This document shows positions 1 to 9,103 of a DNA stretch of 64,000 nucleotides, in pieces. The first letter of the stretch is position 1. Every line of letters begins with the position of its first letter. The translations under genes were made by a program, and so were the position numbers. Source of the stretch: Cellulomonas sp. SG140 (lineage in GTDB: Bacteria; Actinomycetota; Actinomycetes; Actinomycetales; Cellulomonadaceae); contig NZ_JANZLA010000012.1 of NCBI RefSeq assembly GCF_025770785.1, positions 1-64,000 of the forward strand. The letters are read 5' to 3'. Below the pieces are notes generated by a model. The model did not search any database. It was not told the DNA's origin and was given only the letters and a program-made list of their open reading frames with translations.

Positions 1-1
1 C

Positions 2-3000
2 GCGGCGGCGCCCGCGACGTCCACCCCGGCCCCCGCCGCACCCCCGCGTCCGTCCGGCGACGGCGCCGGCGGCCCCGCGAAGCTGCTGCCGACCGGTCCC
101 GTACCCGTCGCCCGCGCGCTGCCCGCCACGGCGCCGTACGCGGCCGCCGCGACCCTCGGCCACGAGCACACCGAGCAGGACCAGGCCGCCGACGAGGTCC
201 AGAAGCTCCGTGGGCCCGCGGCGCGCGTGGTGACCAACATGGAGTCCTCGCTCGAGGTCCCCACCGCCACGAGCGTGCGGGCCGTGCCGGCGACGCTGAT
301 GGTGGACAACCGCATCGTCATCAACAACCACCTCGCCCGCGGACGCGGCGGCAAGGTGTCGTTCACGCACCTCATCGGCTTCGCGATGGTCGAGGCGCTG
401 ACGCAGATGCCGGCGATGAACTCGTCGTACACGCAGCAGGACGGCAAGCCGGCGGTGCTGACGCCGGCTCACGTCAACCTCGGCATCGCCATCGACCTGT
501 CCAAGCCGGACGGGACGCGACAGCTGCTGGTGCCGTCGGTCAAGAAGGCCGACACGCTGGACTTCGCCCAGTTCTGGGCCGCCTACGAGGACGTGGTCCG
601 CCGGGCACGGCAGAACAAGCTCGGCGTGGACGACTTCGCCGGGACCACGGTGTCGCTGACGAACCCCGGCACGATCGGGACGGTGCACTCGGTGCCGCGC
701 CTGATGCAGGGCCAGGGCACCATCGTCGGCGTCGGTGCGATGGACTACCCGGCCGAGTTCGCCGGGACGTCCGTCGAGCGGCTGAACCAGATGGGCATCT
801 CCAAGGTGCTCACCCTCACCTCGACGTACGACCACCGGATCATCCAGGGCGCCCAGTCGGGAGACTTCCTGCGGATCATCGCGGACAAGCTGACCGGTCA
901 GGACGGCTTCTACGACCGCGTCTTCACGTCGCTGCGCGTGCCGTACGAGCCCGTGCGGTGGGTGCGGGACAACACGGTCGACCCGGACGACGAGGCGATC
1001 AAGCCCGCGCGGATCGGCGAGCTGATCCACGCCTACCGCTCGCGGGGCCACCTGATGGCCGACACCGACCCGCTGGCCTTCCGGCTGCGCAAGCACCCGG
1101 ACCTCGACGTGCAGAACCACGGCCTGACGCTCTGGGACCTGGACCGCACCTTCCCCACCGGCGGGTTCACCGGCAAGTCCCGCGCGACCCTGCGGGAGAT
1201 CCTCGGCCTGCTGCGCGACTCGTACTGCCGCACGGTCGGCATCGAGTACATGCACCTGCAGGACCCGCGGCAGCGGCGGTGGCTGCAGGAGCGGCTGGAG
1301 TCCGGCTACGCGCGGACGCCCCGTGAGGACCAGCTGCGCATCCTGCGGCGGCTGAACGCGGCGGAGGCGTTCGAGACCTTCCTGCAGACCAAGTACGTCG
1401 GCCAGAAGCGGTTCTCCCTCGAGGGCGGCGAGTCGCTGATCCCGCTGCTGGACGCGATCCTCTCGAAGGCGGCGGACGCGGGCCTCGACGAGGTGGGCAT
1501 CGGCATGGCGCACCGCGGCCGGCTGAACGTGCTGGCGAACATCGCCGGCAAGTCGTACGGCCAGATCTTCAGCGAGTTCGAGGGCAACCAGGACCCGAAG
1601 AGCGTCCAGGGCTCCGGCGACGTGAAGTACCACCTCGGCACCGAGGGCCGGTTCACCGCCGAGTCCGGTGCGACCACGCGGGTGCACCTGGCGGCCAACC
1701 CGTCGCACCTGGAGGCCGTCGACCCCGTGCTCGAGGGCATCGTGCGGGCCAAGCAGGACCGCATCGACCTCGGCGGCGACGGCTTCTCCGTGCTGCCGAT
1801 CCTGGTGCACGGCGACGCGGCCTTCGCCGGTCAGGGCGTCGTCTTCGAGACGCTCAACCTGTCGCAGCTGCGCGGCTACCGCACCGGCGGCACCATCCAC
1901 GTGGTCATCAACAACCAGGTCGGGTTCACCACCGGCCCGTCGTCGTCCCGCTCGTCGCAGTACGCGACCGACGTGGTCAAGGGGCTGCAGGTGCCGGTGT
2001 TCCACGTCAACGGCGACGACCCCGAGGCCGTCGTCCGCGTGGCCGAGCTCGCCTTCGAGTACCGCGAGCAGTTCGACCGCGACGTCGTCGTCGACATGCT
2101 GTGCTACCGGCGCCGCGGCCACAACGAGGGCGACGACCCCTCGATGACCCAGCCGCTGATGTACAACCTGATCGAGGCCAAGCGCTCGGTGCGCAAGCTC
2201 TACACGGAGACCCTCGTCGGGCGTGGTGACATCACGCTGGAGGAGGCGGAGCACGCGCTGCGCGACTACCAGTCGCAGCTGGAGCGGGTGTTCGCCGAGA
2301 CGCGCGAGGACGGCTGGACGCCGAGCAAGGCACCGGAGACGGTGGCCGGGCTGGAGCGTCCGGAGGCGCAGCACGAGGACGCCGGCGTGATGGTCGGCTG
2401 GCGCACCGCGGTCCCCGCGGAGGTGCTGGAGCGCATCGGCGCCGCGCACGTGCAGGCTCCGGAGGGCTTCACCGTGCACCCCAAGCTGGCGACGCTGCTC
2501 ACCCGCCGCGAGGCGATGAGCCGCGAGGGCGGCATCGACTGGGCCTTCGGCGAGCTGCTCGCGTTCGGCTCGCTCCTGGTGGAGGGCACGCCGGTGCGGC
2601 TCGCCGGCCAGGACAGCCGGCGCGGGACGTTCGCCCAGCGGCACGCGGTGCTGCACGACCGTGAGACGGGCGCCGAGTGGACGCCGCTGAGCTACCTGTC
2701 GGCCAACCAGGCGAAGTTCTGGACGTACGACTCGTCGCTGTCGGAGTACGCCGCGCTCGGCTTCGAGTACGGCTACTCGGTGGAGCGTCCCGACGCCCTG
2801 GTGGTCTGGGAGGCGCAGTTCGGCGACTTCGTCAACGGCGCGCAGACGATCCTCGACGAGTTCGTCAGCTCCGCCGGGCAGAAGTGGGCGCAGCAGTCGT
2901 CCGTCACGCTGCTGCTCCCCCACGGGTACGAGGGCCAGGGGCCGGACCACTCGTCGGCGCGCATCGAGCGGTTCCTGCAGCTCGCCGCCGAGGACAACAT

Positions 3001-3556
3001 GACCATCGCGCAGCCGTCGACGCCGGCGTCCTACTTCCACCTGCTGCGCCGGCAGGCCTACGACCGGCCGCGTCGGCCGCTCGTCGTCTTCACCCCCAAG
3101 TCGATGCTGCGGCTGAAGTCGGCGACGTCCGACGTCGCCGACTTCACGTCGGGCACCTTCCGGCCCGTGATCGGCGACGAGCTCGCCGCCGCGCAGGCCG
3201 ACCAGGTGACCCGCGTGCTCCTCTGCAGCGGCAAGGTGTACTGGGACCTGCTCGCGCACCGGGTGTCCTCCGGCGACCGGCAGACCGCGATCGTCCGGCT
3301 CGAGCAGCTGTACCCGTTCGACGCCGAGGCGGCGCGTGACGCGCTGGCGCCGTACGGGGACGCCGAGCTGGTCTGGGTGCAGGACGAGCCGCAGAACCAG
3401 GGCGCGTGGTCCTACCTGTCGCTGCACGTGCCTCCGGTGCTGGGCCGCCAGCTCCGCGTCGTGTCGCGTGCCGAGTCGGCCGCCACCGCGACGGGCTCCG
3501 CGAAGAAGCACGCGGTGCAGCAGACCGAGCTGATCGCCGCGGCGTTCGCCCGCTGA
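2..3556 (+). CDS. kgd: Multifunctional 2-oxoglutarate decarboxylase/dehydrogenase E1-E2 (Kgd), 5' end missing
   Basis: Thiamine-diphosphate enzyme of the TCA cycle that decarboxylates 2-oxoglutarate and, with the E2-like domain and lipoamide dehydrogenase, supplies succinyl-CoA. The reading frame is open from base 2, so the true start lies upstream; 1184 codons are present against about 1230 in M. tuberculosis Kgd. The order is an Ala/Pro-rich linker (to about base 200), an E2 acyltransferase domain beginning near [15 protein letters not shown] and containing TYDHRIIQG, then the E1 domain with [23 protein letters not shown] and the ThDP-binding [13 protein letters not shown] at 227 is internal to the conserved E2 region and is not the start. 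This fused E2-E1 architecture is typical of Actinobacteria. In that lineage the FHA protein GarA/OdhI inhibits it; that regulator is not in the window. Confidence 0.97.
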   Translation, partial: AAAPATSTPAPAAPPRPSGDGAGGPAKLLPTGPVPVARALPATAPYAAAATLGHEHTEQDQAADEVQKLRGPAARVVTNMESSLEVPTATSVRAVPATLMVDNRIVINNHLARGRGGKVSFTHLIGFAMVEALTQMPAMNSSYTQQDGKPAVLTPAHVNLGIAIDLSKPDGTRQLLVPSVKKADTLDFAQFWAAYEDVVRRARQNKLGVDDFAGTTVSLTNPGTIGTVHSVPRLMQGQGTIVGVGAMDYPAEFAGTSVERLNQMGISKVLTLTSTYDHRIIQGAQSGDFLRIIADKLTGQDGFYDRVFTSLRVPYEPVRWVRDNTVDPDDEAIKPARIGELIHAYRSRGHLMADTDPLAFRLRKHPDLDVQNHGLTLWDLDRTFPTGGFTGKSRATLREILGLLRDSYCRTVGIEYMHLQDPRQRRWLQERLESGYARTPREDQLRILRRLNAAEAFETFLQTKYVGQKRFSLEGGESLIPLLDAILSKAADAGLDEVGIGMAHRGRLNVLANIAGKSYGQIFSEFEGNQDPKSVQGSGDVKYHLGTEGRFTAESGATTRVHLAANPSHLEAVDPVLEGIVRAKQDRIDLGGDGFSVLPILVHGDAAFAGQGVVFETLNLSQLRGYRTGGTIHVVINNQVGFTTGPSSSRSSQYATDVVKGLQVPVFHVNGDDPEAVVRVAELAFEYREQFDRDVVVDMLCYRRRGHNEGDDPSMTQPLMYNLIEAKRSVRKLYTETLVGRGDITLEEAEHALRDYQSQLERVFAETREDGWTPSKAPETVAGLERPEAQHEDAGVMVGWRTAVPAEVLERIGAAHVQAPEGFTVHPKLATLLTRREAMSREGGIDWAFGELLAFGSLLVEGTPVRLAGQDSRRGTFAQRHAVLHDRETGAEWTPLSYLSANQAKFWTYDSSLSEYAALGFEYGYSVERPDALVVWEAQFGDFVNGAQTILDEFVSSAGQKWAQQSSVTLLLPHGYEGQGPDHSSARIERFLQLAAEDNMTIAQPSTPASYFHLLRRQAYDRPRRPLVVFTPKSMLRLKSATSDVADFTSGTFRPVIGDELAAAQADQVTRVLLCSGKVYWDLLAHRVSSGDRQTAIVRLEQLYPFDAEAARDALAPYGDAELVWVQDEPQNQGAWSYLSLHVPPVLGRQLRVVSRAESAATATGSAKKHAVQQTELIAAAFAR

Positions 3557-3564
3557 CCGCGCGA

Positions 3565-3597
3565 CCCGGCCGCCGCCTCCCCGGGCTGGCGGCCGGG
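3565..3597 (+). terminator. Hairpin terminator after kgd
   Basis: Perfect 10-bp stem (CCCGGCCGCC / GGCGGCCGGG) with a 13-nt loop, 8 nt after the kgd stop. There is no T-run, as is common for actinobacterial terminators. Confidence 0.6.
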
Positions 3598-3656
3598 CGC
3601 TGCCAGACTGGCCCCCGTGCGGCGCGCCGGTCGGCGCACGGAAGGCGGTGAGGGGC

Positions 3657-4253
3657 GTGGCTGACCTGCCGGTCAGGCTGGTGGTGGTCGGGGACGAGCT
3701 CGCGGCAGGCGCAGGTGACCCACGGGCGCTCGGGTGGGTGGGACGTGTCGCGGCACGCACCAGCACCCCCGGACCGCTGGCCGTGCTGACCCTGGCGGTG
3801 CCGGGCGAGAACACCACGCAGCTCGGCGCCCGGTGGGACCTCGAGGCGTCCCGTCGCTGGGTCCCCGAGGCGGACAACCGGCTGGTGGTCGCGCTGGGAC
3901 GGGCCGATGCGGACGCCGGGCTCTCGTTGGCACGCAGCCGGCTGAACCTGGCCAACATCCTCGACGTCGCCGAGCAGCGCCGCGTCCCCGCCTTCGTCGT
4001 CGGACCGCCGCCCGGCTCGCCCGACCAGGCGCAGCACCTCGCTGAGCTGTCCGCCGCCTACGCCGACGTGGCGGGGCGGCGACGTGTGCCGTACGTCGAC
4101 ACGTACACCCCGCTGGTCGCCCACGACCAGTGGCTGGCCGACCTCGCCGCGGGCGACGGGCAGCTGCCCGGCCAGGCCGGGTACGGGCTGATCGCGTGGC
4201 TGGTGCTGCACACCGGCTGGCACACCTGGCTCGGGCTGCCGGACGACGCCTGA
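3657..4253 (+). CDS. SGNH/GDSL-fold protein with replaced catalytic residues
   Basis: 198 residues resembling the SGNH hydrolase family. Block I reads GDELAAG where active enzymes have GDS followed by L or I, so the nucleophile serine is a glutamate. The C-terminal block reads DGQLPGQAGYGLIAWLV where DGxHP followed by a similar GY-containing helix is expected, so the histidine is a leucine. The GxND block is also not intact (VALGRADAD). The fold is therefore recognisable but ordinary esterase chemistry looks impossible; a binding or scaffold role is an inference. The GTG at 3657 is preferred because GGAAGG lies 11 nt upstream; a GTG at 3648 is the alternative. It follows kgd after a terminator and converges on the PadR gene with a 3-bp gap. 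Confidence 0.75.
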   Translation: MADLPVRLVVVGDELAAGAGDPRALGWVGRVAARTSTPGPLAVLTLAVPGENTTQLGARWDLEASRRWVPEADNRLVVALGRADADAGLSLARSRLNLANILDVAEQRRVPAFVVGPPPGSPDQAQHLAELSAAYADVAGRRRVPYVDTYTPLVAHDQWLADLAAGDGQLPGQAGYGLIAWLVLHTGWHTWLGLPDDA

Positions 4254-4256
4254 CGG

Positions 4257-4871
4257 CTAGCGGGGCAGGGTGCCCCGCACCGCCCGCAGCGCCTGGTCGA
4301 GCACCGTGCGGACGGTGTCCACGGTGAGGGGGGCCACCCCCGGTCCCGCGTCGGCCCGCCGCAGGTCCGCGCGGAGCTCGTCGGCGAACCGCCGCACCAG
4401 GGCGTCGGCCTCCATCCGGTTGACGTGGGACGCCGTCCGCGCCTCCTCGGCGGGGGCGGGCGGCGCGGGCACCGCGTGGGCACGGGCCTGCTGGGCGGCG
4501 GACGCGAGGTCCGCGCGCAGCCCCCGCATCGCGTCCCGCACGTCGTCCCGCAGCTGCACGGCCCGGTCGCGGACCGTCTCGGCGATGCCGGCCTCCAGGT
4601 CCGCGAGGTCGTCCCGACGGTCCTCGAGCTCGGCGCGGCCCGCCGGCGTCAGCGCGTAGGTCGTCTTGCGGCCCTCGTCCGCCCGCACGACGAGCCCCTC
4701 CTCCTCGAGGCGGGCGAGCCGCGGGTACACCGTGCCCGCGCTGGGTCGGTACGTGCCGCCGAACCGGTCCGATAGCGCCGTGATCAGCTCGTACCCGTGC
4801 CGGGGACCGTCCTCGAGCAGCGCGAGCAGGTACAGGCGCAGCTGGCCGTGGGCGAACACCGAGGCCATCAT
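4257..4871 (-). CDS. PadR-family transcriptional regulator
   Basis: 204 residues. The N-terminal winged helix shows the PadR signature: LRLYLLALLEDGPRHGYEL, then RPSAGTVYPRLARLEEEGLV and KTTYALTPAGRAEL. The C-terminal half is helical and charged, with an Ala/Pro linker, longer than the minimal PadR dimerisation helix. It overlaps the upstream DUF4097 gene by 4 bp (ATGA), so the two are translationally coupled. The inverted repeat at 5696-5731 in front of the operon is the probable operator, implying autorepression. PadR proteins respond to small molecules or cell-envelope signals; the ligand here cannot be inferred. Confidence 0.92.
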   Translation of the reverse strand: MMASVFAHGQLRLYLLALLEDGPRHGYELITALSDRFGGTYRPSAGTVYPRLARLEEEGLVVRADEGRKTTYALTPAGRAELEDRRDDLADLEAGIAETVRDRAVQLRDDVRDAMRGLRADLASAAQQARAHAVPAPPAPAEEARTASHVNRMEADALVRRFADELRADLRRADAGPGVAPLTVDTVRTVLDQALRAVRGTLPR

Positions 4872-5680
4872 GCGGTGGCCGCGACGCCGCGCAGCACGGT
4901 GACGTGCCCGGACACCGTGTTGGCCGTCAGGTAGCAGCTGCCGTCGCCGGAGCTGAGGTCCACCGACTTCTGGCCGGGCGACGTGCCCTTGTACTCCCGC
5001 CCGTCCACGACCAGCCGTCCGGACACCGTGTGCGCCGTCGCCCGCAGCCCCTTGTCGAGCGGCAGCCGGACGGTGACGTCGCCCGAGACCGAGCTGACGG
5101 TGAACGACGACGCCTCCGCGGCGGTGTCGAGCGTCAGGGCGCCGGACACCGTGGTGCCCTGCACGACGACGAGCTGGCCGGACGCCGCCACGTCGCCGGA
5201 CACGCTGGTGATCCGCAGGTCGCCGCGGTGGTCGCGCACGGCGATCTCGCCGGACACCGTGTTGGCGCTCAGCCGCCCACGCGTGCCGTCCACGACGACC
5301 GACCCGGACACCGTCGAGACCGCGCAGTCCTGCTGCACGCCCGCGAGCAGGCCGTCGGCGCTCACCGTGCCCAGGCGCACCGCGATCTCCCGCGGGACCG
5401 CGACGTGCACGTCGGCCCGGTCCCGGCCACGGAAGTTGCGCACGGTCTCCAGGAACCCCTCCCAGCCACCGAGCGTGAACGCGTACCCGACGCGCAGCTC
5501 GCCGTCGGACAGCGTCACCTCGAGCGGACGGCCGTCGACCGAGTGCACCTCGAGCCGCACACCTGGCTCGTCGTGCGCGACGACGTCGACCCGCCCCGCC
5601 ACCAGCCCCACCCGGACGGCGGTGACCTGCTCCAGCTCGATCACGCGCGGCCCGTCGACCACCCAGGACTCCGTGGGCAT
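4868..5680 (-). CDS. DUF4097 beta-helix family protein
   Basis: 270 residues. From about residue 110 it is built of short repeats with the pattern (T/S)VSGxVxV, for example NTVSGEIAV, SVSGDVAAS, TTVSGALTL, SVSGDVTVR and HTVSGRLVV, typical of the DUF4097/DUF4098 right-handed beta-helix (putative adhesin) family. No signal peptide or membrane segment is visible, so it looks cytoplasmic despite the adhesin label. A good ribosome site (GGAGGGG) precedes the ATG at 5680. DUF4097 proteins are commonly paired with PadR regulators, as here. Its biochemical role is unknown. Confidence 0.88.
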   Translation of the reverse strand: MPTESWVVDGPRVIELEQVTAVRVGLVAGRVDVVAHDEPGVRLEVHSVDGRPLEVTLSDGELRVGYAFTLGGWEGFLETVRNFRGRDRADVHVAVPREIAVRLGTVSADGLLAGVQQDCAVSTVSGSVVVDGTRGRLSANTVSGEIAVRDHRGDLRITSVSGDVAASGQLVVVQGTTVSGALTLDTAAEASSFTVSSVSGDVTVRLPLDKGLRATAHTVSGRLVVDGREYKGTSPGQKSVDLSSGDGSCYLTANTVSGHVTVLRGVAATA

Positions 5681-5695
5681 GACCCCTCCTCAGTT

Positions 5696-5731
5696 CGCGA
5701 TATATCTTGTTGGCACTCACGATATATCGCG
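5696..5731. promoter_or_regulatory. PadR operator candidate (11-bp inverted repeat)
   Basis: Perfect inverted repeat: CGCGATATATC (5696-5706) and GATATATCGCG (5721-5731), 14 bp apart, just upstream of the DUF4097-PadR operon. Each arm carries its own small palindrome GATATATC, so two dimers may bind on nearly the same face (centres 25 bp apart). The AT-rich arms stand out in GC-rich surroundings. Confidence 0.75.
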
Positions 5732-5773
5732 TCTCACGGCGTGACAAGCGCCACGTCAGGTGCCGACGAGCGA

Positions 5774-5812
5774 GAGCCCGCACCGGGCCGTCGTGCGGCC
5801 GAGTGCGGGCTC
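5774..5812 (-). terminator. Hairpin terminator after pilT
   Basis: Perfect 10-bp stem GAGCCCGCAC / GTGCGGGCTC with an inner GGCC/GGCC helix, 33 nt beyond the pilT stop. No T-run on either side. Confidence 0.55.
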
Positions 5813-5844
5813 CGCGGGGGCTGCGAGGGGCGAGCGCCCCGACG

Positions 5845-6933
5845 TCAGACGACGACGCCGGCGGCCTTGAGCTCCACCGTGAGGTCGTGCGGGTTCGACG
5901 ACGCCGCGAGCGCCTCCTCGTAGGTGATGACGTCGTCGCGGACCAGGGAGAACAGGTGCCGGTCGAAGGTCTGCATCTTGTAGAACTCGCCGTCGCGGAT
6001 CAGGTCGATCAGCGGCGGGTTGTCCAGCGGCTCGACGATCGCCTCGGCCGTGCGGCCGGTGTTGACCATCACCTCGACCGCGGGACGCCGGCCGGTGCCG
6101 TCCGCCTTGCGGACGAGCCGCTGCGAGACGATCCCGCGCAGGGACTGGGACAGGGCGATGCGGATCTGCTTCTGCTCGTGCGGCGGGAAGAAGTCGACGA
6201 TGCGGTTGATCGTCTCCGGTGCGTCGATGGTGTGCAGCGTGGACATCACCAGGTGGCCGGTCTCCGCGGCGGACAGCGCAGCGCGGACGGTCTCCTGGTC
6301 GCGCATCTCACCGACCAGGATCACGTCGGGGTCCTGCCGCATCGCCGCGCGCAGCGCCACCGCGAAGTCGGCCGTGTCCTGCCGCACCTCGCGCTGGGAG
6401 ACGATCGCCTTCTTGTCCGAGTGCAGGATCTCGATCGGGTCCTCGATGGTGATGATGTTGACCTCGCGGTACGAGTTCACCAGGTCGACCATCGACGCCA
6501 GGGTCGTCGTCTTGCCGGACCCCGTCGGGCCGGTCACCAGCACCAGGCCGCGCGGCTCGAGCGCGAGCTCGCCCACCACCTCGGGCAGCCCCAGCTCGCT
6601 CAGCGACTGGGCCCCCACGGCGACGCGCCGGAAGACGAGCCCGTACGTCCCGCGGGCCTGGTAGGCGTTGACCCGGAACCGCCCCACCCCCGGCAGCGAG
6701 TACGCGAAGTCCGCCTCACGGGAGCGCCGGAACACCTCGACGAGGTCGTCCGGCAGCACCTCCTCGAGCATCCGCTCGGTGTCCGCGGGGGTGAGCTCGG
6801 GCGCCTGCAGCTTGCGCAGCCGGCCGTCCACGCGGACGCGCGGCGCCGAACCGACCTTGCAGTGCAGGTCGGAACCGCCCGTGCTGGCCAGCGCGTGCAG
6901 GAACGGGATGACGGACTGGATCTGCGCGCTCAC
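5845..6933 (-). CDS. pilT: Type IV pilus retraction-type ATPase (PilT)
   Basis: 362-residue secretion ATPase of the PilT/GspE superfamily that would drive pilus depolymerisation at the inner face of the membrane. It has the PilT N-terminal domain (GGSDLHCKVGSAPRVRVDG), Walker A GPTGSGKTTT, Asp box, Walker B (DPDVILVGEMRD) and His box (ETGHLVMSTLHT). The C-terminal AIRNLIRE-like motif of classical PilT is diverged (PLIDLIRDGEFYKM). The GTG at 6933 begins directly before the conserved QIQSVIPFLHAL; upstream in-frame sequence is low-complexity basic. No other pilus gene lies in the window, so partners (PilB, pilin) must be elsewhere. Confidence 0.9.
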   Translation of the reverse strand: MSAQIQSVIPFLHALASTGGSDLHCKVGSAPRVRVDGRLRKLQAPELTPADTERMLEEVLPDDLVEVFRRSREADFAYSLPGVGRFRVNAYQARGTYGLVFRRVAVGAQSLSELGLPEVVGELALEPRGLVLVTGPTGSGKTTTLASMVDLVNSYREVNIITIEDPIEILHSDKKAIVSQREVRQDTADFAVALRAAMRQDPDVILVGEMRDQETVRAALSAAETGHLVMSTLHTIDAPETINRIVDFFPPHEQKQIRIALSQSLRGIVSQRLVRKADGTGRRPAVEVMVNTGRTAEAIVEPLDNPPLIDLIRDGEFYKMQTFDRHLFSLVRDDVITYEEALAASSNPHDLTVELKAAGVVV

Positions 6934-7098
6934 CCTGCGGTCATCGGCTGACGGGCTCGCCGACTTGAGCCTCCGCCGGCGGCGCGGGCGCCCGACCCTC
7001 GCCGCGAACGAGCCGCCTCGTCCGGTGTGGGACCATGGACGACGACGTCGCGCACCGCCGTGCGCCGCAGCCGTACCCCCAGCCGAGGAGAGAACCCG

Positions 7099-7173
7099 AT
7101 GAGCAAGCGTGGTCGCAAGCGCAAGTCCCGCGCCGGCAGCGCCGCCAACCACGGCAAGCGCCCCAACGCCTGA
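7099..7173 (+). CDS. Ribosomal protein bL37 (24 residues)
   Basis: A 24-codon gene starting at ATG 7099 with ribosome site GAGGAGAG 6 nt upstream. The product starts MSKRGRKRKSR and ends ANHGKRPNA. This matches my recollection of the tiny arginine/lysine-rich 50S protein bL37 found in mycobacterial ribosome structures, whose C-terminus also reads ANHGKRPN. In bacteria of this group it lies near the sigma-R/anti-sigma locus, as here. It is followed after 16 nt by a strong hairpin terminator, so it is a stand-alone transcription unit. Very short genes are often missed in annotation. Confidence 0.85.
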   Translation: MSKRGRKRKSRAGSAANHGKRPNA

Positions 7174-7189
7174 GCCGTGATGCACGCGA

Positions 7190-7213
7190 GGCCCCGACCG
7201 TCCGGTCGGGGCC
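7190..7213 (+). terminator. Strong intrinsic terminator after bL37
   Basis: Perfect hairpin GGCCCCGACCG-TC-CGGTCGGGGCC (effective loop GTCC) followed by TTCGTCGT. It is positioned between bL37 and the convergent rsrA and may serve both directions. Confidence 0.8.
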
Positions 7214-7293
7214 TTCGTCGTCTCCCCCCGCGCTGACCGGCCGCCGGCCGTACACCCCGCGCCCAGCAGCGCGCCGACCGTGCCGCCGACGCG

Positions 7294-7605
7294 TCAGACC
7301 TGCGGCTCGGCCCCGCCGCGCAGCAGAGTCTGGTGGATCCGGACGCGCAGCGTCTCCGGCGCCGACTCCTGGCAGCCGCGACGGACGACCGTCTTGAGCA
7401 CCACGTCGATCCCGTACTCCTCGAGGCACGGCGTGCACTCGGCGAGGTGCTCGCGCAGCTCGTCGGCCTCGCTGACGTCGAGCTCGTGGTCGACGTACGA
7501 CCACAGGCGCTCGACGGCCGCCGCGCAGGGGTCGTCCTCGGCGTGCGTGTGCTGACCGAGCTCGGGCCGGGCCTCGTCGTCCGGCTGCAGGTGCGTCATC
7601 GTCAT
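7294..7605 (-). CDS. rsrA: Zinc-binding anti-sigma factor, RsrA type
   Basis: 103-residue ZAS-family anti-sigma factor that sequesters the neighbouring sigma factor and releases it on disulfide stress. The zinc ligands fall at C27, H53, C57 and C60. The spacing (26, 4, 3) is identical to C11-H37-C41-C44 of Streptomyces coelicolor RsrA, within the motif HLAECTPC. One more cysteine occurs near residue 79. Its start overlaps the sigR stop by 4 bp, giving coupled, stoichiometric synthesis. The family is known as the mycothiol-system anti-sigma factor. Confidence 0.93.
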   Translation of the reverse strand: MTMTHLQPDDEARPELGQHTHAEDDPCAAAVERLWSYVDHELDVSEADELREHLAECTPCLEEYGIDVVLKTVVRRGCQESAPETLRVRIHQTLLRGGAEPQV

Positions 7606-8222
7606 GCCTCCGGTGCGGCGGGGCCGCTCGGCACCAGCCCGCGCTCGCGGGCGTAGTCGTGCAGCAGCTCACGCAGCTGTGCCCGGCCACGGTGCAGCCG
7701 GGACATCACTGTTCCGATGGGAGTGCCCATGATCTCGGCGATCTCCTTGTACGCGAAGCCCTCGACGTCCGCGTAGTAGACGGCCATCCGGAAGTCCTCG
7801 GGCAGGCGCTGCAGGGCGTCCTTCACGTCCGAGTCGGGCAGGTGGTCGAGCGCCTCCGCCTCGGCCGAGCGCAGTCCGGTCGAGGTGTGCGACTCGGCAC
7901 GGGCCAGCTGCCAGTCCTCGACCTCCTCCGCGTGCGACTGCTGCGGCTCCCGCTGCTTCTTGCGGTAGGAGTTGATGTAGGTGTTGGTGAGGATGCGGTA
8001 CAGCCACGCCTTGAGGTTGGTCCCGGGGCGGTACTGGTGGAACGCCGCGAACGCCTTCGCGAACGTCTCCTGCACCAGGTCCTCGGCGTCCGCCGGGTTG
8101 CGCGTCATCCGCAGGGCAGCGCCGTACAGCTGGTCCAGGTAGACCAGGGCCTCGGCCTCGAACCGCTCGGCGCGCGCGGAGTCGCCCTCGCCCTGGGGCG
8201 CCCGCGTGGTGTCGTCGCTCAT
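7602..8222 (-). CDS. sigR: ECF sigma factor SigR/SigH (thiol-oxidative stress)
   Basis: 206-residue group IV sigma factor of the SigR (ECF12) type. Region 2: [31 protein letters not shown] and [16 protein letters not shown]. Region 4: [20 protein letters not shown], then the helix-turn-helix [22 protein letters not shown]. It directs RNA polymerase to thioredoxin, mycothiol and proteostasis genes under disulfide stress and is inhibited by RsrA encoded immediately downstream. The ATG at 8222 (MSDDTTRAP) gives the standard length. The frame stays open upstream to 8393 and a sigma-R-like promoter sits at 8370-8396, so an extended isoform starting at ATG 8360 (46 extra residues) is plausible. Confidence 0.95.
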   Translation of the reverse strand: MSDDTTRAPQGEGDSARAERFEAEALVYLDQLYGAALRMTRNPADAEDLVQETFAKAFAAFHQYRPGTNLKAWLYRILTNTYINSYRKKQREPQQSHAEEVEDWQLARAESHTSTGLRSAEAEALDHLPDSDVKDALQRLPEDFRMAVYYADVEGFAYKEIAEIMGTPIGTVMSRLHRGRAQLRELLHDYARERGLVPSGPAAPEA

Positions 8223-8369
8223 CGGCGCCGAGCCTAGCCGTCGCACCTGGACGTCCGCCGAGTACGGCGCCCACACCGGCGTCGCGGCGACCGACGGGAT
8301 GCCGAGCACCTCGCCCGTGGAGCGGTCTGCCGCACGCGGGCGGTCGAGCACACAGGTCATGGTGGCTGC

Positions 8370-8396
8370 AACACCGGCGCCCGGCGGGGTCATTCC
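8370..8396 (-). promoter_or_regulatory. Sigma-R-type autoregulatory promoter of sigR
   Basis: On the minus strand GGAAT (8396-8392) and GTT (8372-8370) are separated by 19 nt, matching the known SigR/SigH consensus GGAAT-N18/19-GTT. The predicted start of transcription falls at or next to the in-frame ATG at 8360. The transcript would therefore be leaderless for the long isoform. Confidence 0.7.
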
Positions 8397-8455
8397 CCCG
8401 GCGCTAGCGTGGACGCACGCACCGGCGTCGGTGCCCGGTCCCGAGGAGGTCTGCC

Positions 8456-9049
8456 GTGCTGCTGCGCCGCGTCGCCCGTCCGATGTTCGCCTCGTGGTTC
8501 CTGGTCGAGGGGCTCGACGCCGTGCGGCACCCCTCCTCCCACGCGGCTGCGGCGCGCGAGGGCGTCACGGCGCTGCGGGCACGCCTGGCGCGATACGCGC
8601 ACCTGAGCGGTGCCGAGCGCGTGCTGGACGACCGGTACGGCGTCGACGTGCAGGCCGTGCTCGACCAGGCGCTCGGGCGTGAGCTGAGCGACCGACAGCT
8701 GACCACCGCGGTGCGGCTGCACGGGGCCGCGATGCTGGTCGCGGGCGGGATGCTGGCGACCGGGCGGGCGCCGCGGACCTCTGCGCTGGCGCTCGCCGCC
8801 CTCGCGGCACCGGTCGCACTGGTCAACGCCCCGGCGGGCCGCGGCGTCACGGTGGCGAGCCTCGACCAGCCGAGCGCGCGCGCCGTGCGGCGACGCCGGT
8901 TCTGGTCCGCGGTGTCGGCCACCGGTGGTGCGCTGCTGGCGGCGGCCGACCACGAGGGCCGCCCGGGGCTGGCGTGGCGCTGGCAGAACGCGTGGGAGAC
9001 CCGCGCGGCCGTCAAGGACGCGGTGCGTGAGGCGACGGCCGACGACTGA
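8456..9049 (+). CDS. DoxX-like small membrane protein
   Basis: 197 residues with a GTG start 6 nt after ribosome site GAGGAGG. Hydrophobic stretches are visible around [30 protein letters not shown] and [16 protein letters not shown], with an N-terminal [20 protein letters not shown] typical of actinobacterial DoxX-family proteins. The usual acidic C-terminal tail ([18 protein letters not shown]) is present. Function is not established; DoxX proteins have been linked to thiol/oxidative stress in mycobacteria, which would fit the divergent sigR neighbour, but that is inference. Confidence 0.75.
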   Translation: MLLRRVARPMFASWFLVEGLDAVRHPSSHAAAAREGVTALRARLARYAHLSGAERVLDDRYGVDVQAVLDQALGRELSDRQLTTAVRLHGAAMLVAGGMLATGRAPRTSALALAALAAPVALVNAPAGRGVTVASLDQPSARAVRRRRFWSAVSATGGALLAAADHEGRPGLAWRWQNAWETRAAVKDAVREATADD

Positions 9050-9103
9050 CGGGTGGCGCGGACCGGCCGCTGACGTGGACGGCCCCGCCGGTACCCTGCA
9101 GCC

